Position numbers and translations under genes: made by a program. The notes beneath the pieces are model-generated. The model did not search any database. It was not told the origin of the DNA and worked only from the letters and a program-made list of their open reading frames with translations. From the NCBI GenBank assembly GCA_021234155.1, contig JAJEKV010000017.1, positions 19,618,688 through 19,682,687 on the forward strand: a stretch of 64,000 nt of DNA. Reading direction: 5' to 3'. Shown piece after piece: positions 57,601 through 64,000 of the stretch. The DNA comes from Isoetes taiwanensis (lineage: Eukaryota; Streptophyta; Lycopodiopsida; Isoetales; Isoetaceae). Position 1 is the first letter of the stretch; each line of letters starts with the position of its first letter.

Positions 57601-60600
57601 CCCAAACCAAAGGGGGGTTTTGAAGGGATTTTAATTCTAAATGTGTGATGGTTTGTGTTGTAAAGTTAGTGTAAATTTTAGGGACTAATTCGTGTGACAA
57701 AAAAATTTTAGGAATTCAAACCGAAAAAACTAGAATCATTTGGAGGTTCAACGCACCCAGTTCTCTTTAAATTTACCACAAAATGTCGCTCATGCAGTTA
57801 GAGTGTAGAGCAGATTGATCCCATTATTTCCCTGGAAAGTCACAAGCGCAGTGTAAACACCCATACACAAACATTTTTCAAACTAGAATAACAAAGAGTT
57901 CTTTGACCTCCATGGATTTCGTGGCGAGAAACCGCAAAGTGGAACTTTTTCTCGGGCGAAAGCTATTAGCAAATAAGCATTCTAGAAGCCTCTTTGAATT
58001 TGCCAATAATCGTCAAAAATCGCGCCATATGGTATCTTTTGCAAAGCTTCATTCGAATGAGCCATAAAACAATAAATATCCAATAGCGCAATCCTCAGAT
58101 GACCACCGGTAGGATGTGGAACGTCCCGCCTAAGAATTGGTTGCTGCAGCGCTGTATGACCTCAACGTAAACATATCCATGTATCATACCGGTCGCGGAG
58201 CTTCCAACGCTTATAAAATCATCTGCCGCAGAGTCGGACCAAAAGTTACGATAAGAAATACCGTGCTGTCGGGTGGGAAACCGCGATCGACATGTTTCGC
58301 TCTTCATGTCTATTATTCACACGCCGTGCAGTTTACAGCCACGGGTTGCATAGCTCTTTCGCAAGCCCCTTCATAAGTCTTATTATGCACCAAATAAAGA
58401 GGGCTTGCTGTGAGCCATTGGTGCCGGCCATCTGCTTAACTAACGCTTATCAAAAAGGGGAGTGACAGGAGTCATCAAGGTTGACCATTAGAAAAGCCAA
58501 AATGGCTCAGAATGAGTGCATCCTGTTAGATGTACGATTAGGTACATCCATTTCCGAATACATCAACGAAATCATAGGAAAACCCGGTGCCGCGACAAAA
58601 CACGGTAGCAAAGAAAGTCCCCATATTATCGCGTTATAGGTAATGGTCAGCCTAGCACACCAAGTGCAACCCGCTGGAACGCCCTTCACCAACTCCATAA
58701 CAACAGAACAAGCACCTTCGCCACCGCGAAAGTGCCAAGTGGGTCACCGCCTGAGGAGCGTAGATGTGCGGCAGCAAGATAGGGGTTTGAGTAAATAGAC
58801 ATAAGTAATTGTTCGTTATGGTAGTATTAGCCGCCCTTTAAAGCTAGAGCAATAAAATAGGTCATTGGTGATCCCCAGCCCCCGGCTGGAGACACTGGAC
58901 ATCATCTAACGAATTGAAAGTGAAACTCTATGGAGTGAAACTTTAAGAAATCAAAGGCTGGAGAGGTGCACAAAAGTTCCGAACACCTAAAAAATGGTAT
59001 CAGTAGAAAGGATGATTACATCATGATGTAGACGTAAGAATGCAGTAAGAGGGCTGGGCGTAAATGTTCACCGGCATCATGGCACTTACAAAATTGATCA
59101 CATTAGAGGAGGAACAGACTCCTTAGTCAAGGATATTCTCCGGCGCGCTGCCATATTGTCTCTCGAGGAACCAATCTCCACATCGCATCTACTAATCTCA
59201 CGTCATACGCCACCAAAAGTAGATGACTTCATCAACTTATGATATCAAGAGTTCAAGGATGAGACTCCAGCATTACGAAGGCAACTATAAAGCGCATATA
59301 GAGGGCCGAAGTAGTAGTATCGTGACTAATTTCAAGCAAATGCAATAAGGAGGTATGGTTACAGCTAGTGGGTGGCTTCTCAGAATAGAAGGAATATGGC
59401 AAACCCAATAAACTTCTTCCCTCATCGCCCGATACTGTGAGTACCGCATCAACCCCTACACCATCTCAAGATCACGCACAATCTTCTACTTTGTGAGATT
59501 GGAGGTCAAACACCATCAAGAAGAGGCATCATGGGGACCAAATAAAGATTACACTGATCGTCAAGATTAATCCCTACGTGTGGATGCAAATAAACCTCCT
59601 CAGTTATAGTTGCAATACGCTAGGAAGTGGTAAAGACTCCTATTATCGTCTTATAATAGCAAAGATGTATGATGAAGAATCAAAACGACAAGCTCAACAC
59701 AACAATAATAATAACACTGTGAGTTGTTAGAATCATCCTCGAATCTAAGACCAACCTTCAAGCGTGCATGAGTTAAACACTCTAAAGACTTGCACGCTAG
59801 CAGTGGTTATTACCCTCTTTCCGGGATGCGAATGCGAAGTTATTCACATCAGCAAAGTCCACTAAGAGGGATAATGTTAATAAAGATAGTCAACATCAAC
59901 ATTAAGGACGAAAAGCGTAGCCTAATATATTCAATGAAAGAAAGGTACTGAATAAAATCATACAACAACTCCAAGGATACCGATTCTTTCAACAAATTAT
60001 GGATCATCTACTCCAACGACTAATGACAACACCGCTAAGCAAGCTAGAGGACCCATCAGATAGTTGAGTTTCTAGAATTATGGGTGATAAATATCCATGA
60101 TGGATTGGGACGGCTGAAAGTAGATTTTTTGTCTTTTTCCTTTAGAAAGATGGACCCAAGAATTGAGCAAAGCTTCAAGGATTGGGAAGAAAATGTATGG
60201 AGTAATAATAGATACATTGCCTACGATATCCAACATATTAAACCCTTCGCGGAGCTTGATCACCCCCGCTAAGAAGGATTCAATAATAGATAACCGGCTA
60301 ACCATGTATATGACAGTAATTTCCTAGCAAAGATAAGGAATAATCGAATTAAATGAAGGGAAGCAATCTAATAAGTCCCGGACAACTTCTGATGTTACAT
60401 CAACCTCAAAGGTGGGACTATTTCAAGAGGGCACAAGTAAGAACTTGTGAGAGCATAGATTAGATCTTTGCCAATAATTATCTAATCATATGTTTACCGC
60501 AGCCCAAAAGTAATGTCATGCTTACTAACTTGTGGCCATATAATGTGTGCTTTAACTTGTACTTTGCATCTTCTTAGATGGCGACATCTTTAAGAGCAAG

Positions 60601-61080
60601 ACTTTAAGTCTAAATTCAGGCCAAGTAATTAAGGCAAGGTCGAAAGTAATTAGCAGCACCAACTTTAACAAGAAGTTCGCATTAACAACCTAAAGCCAAG
60701 CAAAGTAGGCACGCACCAACTTATAATGGCAATTATGACCCCATAATAAGCATGCAATATTAAAGCCGGGCTAAGGCAATAATTATCATAAGCAAGAGAT
60801 ACTATCCTAACACCGTGCTGGCAAGTACCTTATAATTTAAGTTAAGTAATTCCAATCGCGGCAACGATGTCGTTAGGCGCAATTACTGGCGTAATCATGA
60901 GGAATGGGAGGTCATGCTGATAAGCTACAAGTTGTCGACTCGACCATAAGACTAAGAAGGAAGATTCTACTGAAACAGCCAGTTCCTCGCCAATTTCTAA
61001 GTTAATCAAGAAGTCCCGATATACCTCCGTGATGAAATTTGAGAGCTTTTGCTCTATAGAAGCATAGAGTCTGAAATCAC
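54651..61080 (+). other. Decayed retroelement-like sequence without clear domains
   Basis: Indel-rich sequence between the candidate primer site and the chromovirus-like reverse transcriptase. An AT-rich island (56400-57550) contains two duplications: GGGAATGCTTAGAAATTGTCTAG-like sequence at about 56625 and about 56675, and ATAGGGCAATTTAGGACC-like sequence at about 56891 and about 56992. A plus-strand stretch at 60084-60270 (IHDGLGRLKVDFLSFSFRKM, then SNNRYIAYDIQHIKPFAELD) may be the gap between protease and reverse transcriptase, but I cannot prove it. Confidence 0.3.
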
Positions 61081-61440
61081 TCTTTGAATGGAGTGCGCAC
61101 TCGACGCCAGGCTCTTTATAGAATCGCGACTTCCGAAGCCAGCGCGTATCGCCAGCTTGTGGAGTTGATCGAATTTGGGATCCTTTCGCCGATGGAAGCT
61201 CCAAAAGATGCGGTCAAACCATGGAAGTCACCGGGGCAAACGACATAATGGATCAGCCCCCAAGAAGCAAGATTCTTCTACAAAATCGACTAAGTTCGGG
61301 CAATCATCAAATAAGGATGAAGGGGAAGATAAATAAGTAAGACTCCTTCGGTGAACTCTCGGTATGGGCACTATGATTTCACAGTAATGCCCCTGGCCAT
61401 GGAATGCCCACCAACTCTTGTATGCATTTGAGGCATAGTT
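61080..61440 (+). pseudogene. Chromovirus-like Gypsy reverse transcriptase fragment
   Basis: On the plus strand, YRIATSEASAYRQLVELIEF followed by GILSPMEAPKDA (about 61110-61218) matches the reverse-transcriptase entry PYRM...E...QL.EL...G.I.PS.SP. It is followed by FYKID (about 61276), SSGNHQIRMK (about 61290-61318) in place of D-L-x-SGYHQI, and RYGHYDFTVMPLAM (61359-61400), the strand that leads to the MPFGL loop. After CPPTLVCI the frame ends and the sequence turns into an A-rich microsatellite at about 61445. Fingers and part of the palm are present; the YxDD active site is lost. Wording and order are those of chromoviral Gypsy elements, a different clade from the element at 38-48 kb and on the opposite strand. 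Confidence 0.75.
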
Positions 61441-61445
61441 ACCGA

Positions 61446-61600
61446 AAACCAAAACCAATGAAAACCCGCAAGCGGAAATTGAAAACCAAAACTAAAACTA
61501 AAACGCGAAACCAAAACGCAAAACGGTAAAAACTTAAAACGGTAAACGAAAACTTAAAACGGTAAACGCCAAAACTTAAAGTTCAAAATAAAATACAAAT
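61446..61600 (+). repeat. A-rich degenerate microsatellite (AAAACC/AAAACT/AAACGG)
   Basis: A run of AAAACCAAAAC-type hexamers that drifts into AAAACTTAAAACGGTAAACG units. It directly follows the truncated reverse transcriptase, so the truncation point may be a repeat-mediated rearrangement. Confidence 0.85.
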
Positions 61601-61619
61601 GTACACTAACTCATAATAT

Positions 61620-64000
61620 TAATATGGCATACTTAATATTAATAATATCTCGAAATATGTTTGTCCAAAATAGCATATTTCGCTAATTAAACAACTCATA
61701 TGATAAATTCTCATAATTTAGAGTTAATAAACTTTGAGATTTACTTACTTATAACAAAGAACATAACATAACCAATGGAAACTAAATGATAGCATGACAT
61801 CAAAAGTTCTCATAATGTTCAAGGTTAGAGAATTAGTAACGATATGGAATACCATGGATTCGCCGAACTCTGTAATCTAAACATTTGGTTGTGAAGAATC
61901 CAATATAATTCGGGCTTGGTGACGCAACAAGTTGCATCCGGTGATCTTCCTCAACTTCATCACTATCATTCTGTCATCATCGCCATCGCCATCACATATC
62001 TCCACTATCATTCTTGTCATCATCGCACTGATCTCGTGAGCAGGTCGGGGCCAGCGAGCAGGTCGGTGGGTAAAGTGGGCGTGCAAAGACAGCAGGTCAA
62101 TCAACGGCGTCAAATAAGGAAGCAGTGGAGCCCCCGTGAATGGAAGTAGACGTGATCCCATGACAAAAGCGCTAGGCCCGGGTTTTCCGTGTCGAAAGTT
62201 AATGGGCGTGATATAATCGGAAGGTCTGTCCTCGTGTTTGGCTTATCCTTGGAGAATAGCCATAGTCTCGTATCGTATCAAAGGGCGGAGCGTGCTCAAT
62301 GGGTAAGCATGCGCAATGCCAGAAGAATGGACCAAATCAAGGTCTTTGTAGGCGCTGGTCCGCGTGTGTCAAATAAGCAATGGATAAGCAATGGATAAGG
62401 AAGGATTTTACGTATCACCCCCTGGCTCTGGCGCAGTACCCAAATGGGCCAATGCACGCATTCCGCCACCAAATGTGGTGAGCTTTGGTTTGAGCAACAG
62501 GTCTAATCTTCAATGGCGTGTCAAACCTGGACCATAAGATTACTGAACTCATGTAAACTTTATTCATAATAATGCAAATAGAAACGCGCCACCCGCTTCT
62601 TCCTTCTTGAATCGACCGCGTAATGGTTTAAATCATGGCCGAGAGTTGATGGGCCTGGATACCTTGAACTGATTGAAAACAGGCCAGCTCTTGCTCCCTT
62701 TAAATTTTGCCTCCAAACACAACGGTACCGGGTCAGCACTAAATCTTGTAATCTTTTCCCTAAAAATCGCGCCCCTACCGTAAACGGGTTGAAACTGGCT
62801 ACCAAAAACGCTATGCCATCGGCGCTTTTAACACCTGCTTAACGCGATCGCCACCTATGAAACTGCGACTTTAGGGAACAAAATCCGGCAAAACGTAAAA
62901 AACCGCTTTAACTATGATTTGAGGAATCCATTATCAAGAGCTGGACAAGTTCGCCATCAATCTCTCTTCAACTTACATCGATCTGCAAAGAAATTAATGG
63001 AAGAGCATGTAGCCCAATTGAGGGAAGCCATGGAGATGCTAAGACGCCACCACTACCGGCAACCTTTTGAAGCAAAGACTTGCAATTTCACCCACTTCGC
63101 CAGTTTAATTCGCAAGAAGACAGCCAGTCATCTCCCTCAAGATGGAGTTCGCTAATACATGGGCTACTTTGCCAAGAGCGCAAATGCAAGGATGGACAAG
63201 AAAGAGAAACCTTTCAAATATCTTGCAAGTAAAAAGGCAGCGTAAATCTCTTTAATAACAAAAGAACAAACTTCAGAATCAGCAAGAAGCGCAAGAAAAT
63301 CTTACACAGACGCATAATAGCCCTATTCTTATGTAAAATTATAAAGGCCTACTTTCCAACATTAAAGCAGCCACGCCCGGCTCTGCATATGAAGAAGCAG
63401 CATAATCGATATATATCCAAGAATGGTCAATAGAGCCAGCAGACAGCGCTTTAACAATTTCAATCTATGAGTTTGAACCTCGGCTGACGCCAAGTGGGAA
63501 GTCTTCGATGGTTTCTACATGCCTTCCAAGGGATAACAATAACAAGAAGTTTTCGAGCTTGATAGTTGTGGCATATAGCTATCAACAAGGGCACATACTT
63601 GCCAACTATGTAAACAATCACTTTGACGAACAGTGTGTCTACATAAGAGTTCTTTTAGCCTGTTCCACCCAAATTAACCTCGCCCAACCAAGATTCTTCA
63701 ACACGAAGGCACTAACTTGTTGATGAGTTTGCTTTGCCAATTGCAAAATAAATCGCAAAGGGACCGCACCAACACAATTTTGAGAGCACGCCGGTGAAAC
63801 TATGCGATTGAAGAAGCGCAACCAAATGAAAGTACATCCACCGGGTCAATTACGTGCATAACAATATGAAGCGCGCACTACTCAAAGATGCCTGGCGATC
63901 GCGCTGGCTGCTATCAACGCTGGACCTTAGTTATATGTGGCAGGCACCAGCGCCTGGGCGTAAAGCCAACAGCACACAACTGAACGAAGCTACCGAGTGA
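61620..64000. other. Right end of the window, no gene recognised
   Basis: Mixed sequence with short open runs on both strands (for example 62919-63155, AKKLMEEHVAQLREAMEMLR; and 63508-63723, VVAYSYQQGHILANYVNNHF) that look protein-like but match no family I know. CATCATCGCCATCGCC-type short repeats lie at 61975-62030. These may be further decayed retroelement pieces. Confidence 0.3.

Noticed and set aside
1-64000. CRISPR array, rRNA operon or organelle insertion
   Set aside because: No evenly spaced short repeats with unique spacers, no conserved rRNA sequence and no plastid or mitochondrial gene was recognised on either strand.

Overview
The window looks like nuclear DNA of a land plant with a large, repeat-rich genome. 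The evidence is spliced genes with GT-AG introns, two recognisable plant genes (a LURP-one-related protein and the E3 ligase listerin), and plant-type mobile elements (MULE, L1-type LINE, Ty3/Gypsy). I cannot name the species; a fern or another seed-free plant would fit, but that is a guess. Sequence quality is uneven. Listerin exons 1-14 read for about 5.1 kb without one frameshift, while its last two exons and nearly all the repeats carry many 1-2 base indels. These are either unpolished long-read errors or real decay.

Layout. 0-1 kb: minisatellite, then the 3' end of a Mutator-like transposase. 1.8-2.6 kb (minus): LURP-one-related gene in three exons. 3-7 kb: short tandem duplications, a GC-rich palindrome repeat, and no gene. 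7.1-9.7 kb: three 5'-truncated LINE insertions, two with good target-site duplications, around a small unidentified spliced gene piece (8.6-9.0 kb, minus). 9.3-10.0 kb: an old duplication, one copy split by a LINE.

11-19.6 kb is the most unusual part. On the minus strand lies a broken multi-exon gene whose pieces read in order as a basic N-terminus, a ParB-like domain, an N4/N6 DNA-methyltransferase-like domain and an FCP1/NIF-type HAD phosphatase domain. A second minus-strand unit (16.7-18.3 kb) and a third start (19.4 kb) lie upstream. The introns and promoter regions of all of these, but not the coding pieces, hold about 20 copies of an imperfect palindrome, CACGCYNRGCGTG. Two of the promoters are diverged copies of each other with the same TATA box. 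I read this as one mobile or endogenised multi-gene unit, possibly undescribed. 19.9-22.7 kb (plus) holds a further degenerate coding relic.

26.0-35.2 kb (minus) is listerin, the ribosome-associated quality-control ligase, with about 16 exons and its RWD/RING end frameshifted.

35-64 kb is repeat territory. A Ty3/Gypsy element on the minus strand (37.8-48.7 kb) has LTRs of about 575 bp and recognisable protease, reverse transcriptase and integrase. A second, chromovirus-like Gypsy reverse transcriptase on the plus strand (61.1-61.4 kb) runs into an A-rich microsatellite. A possible LTR and primer-binding site lie at 53.1-54.65 kb. The rest is unrecognised, indel-rich sequence.
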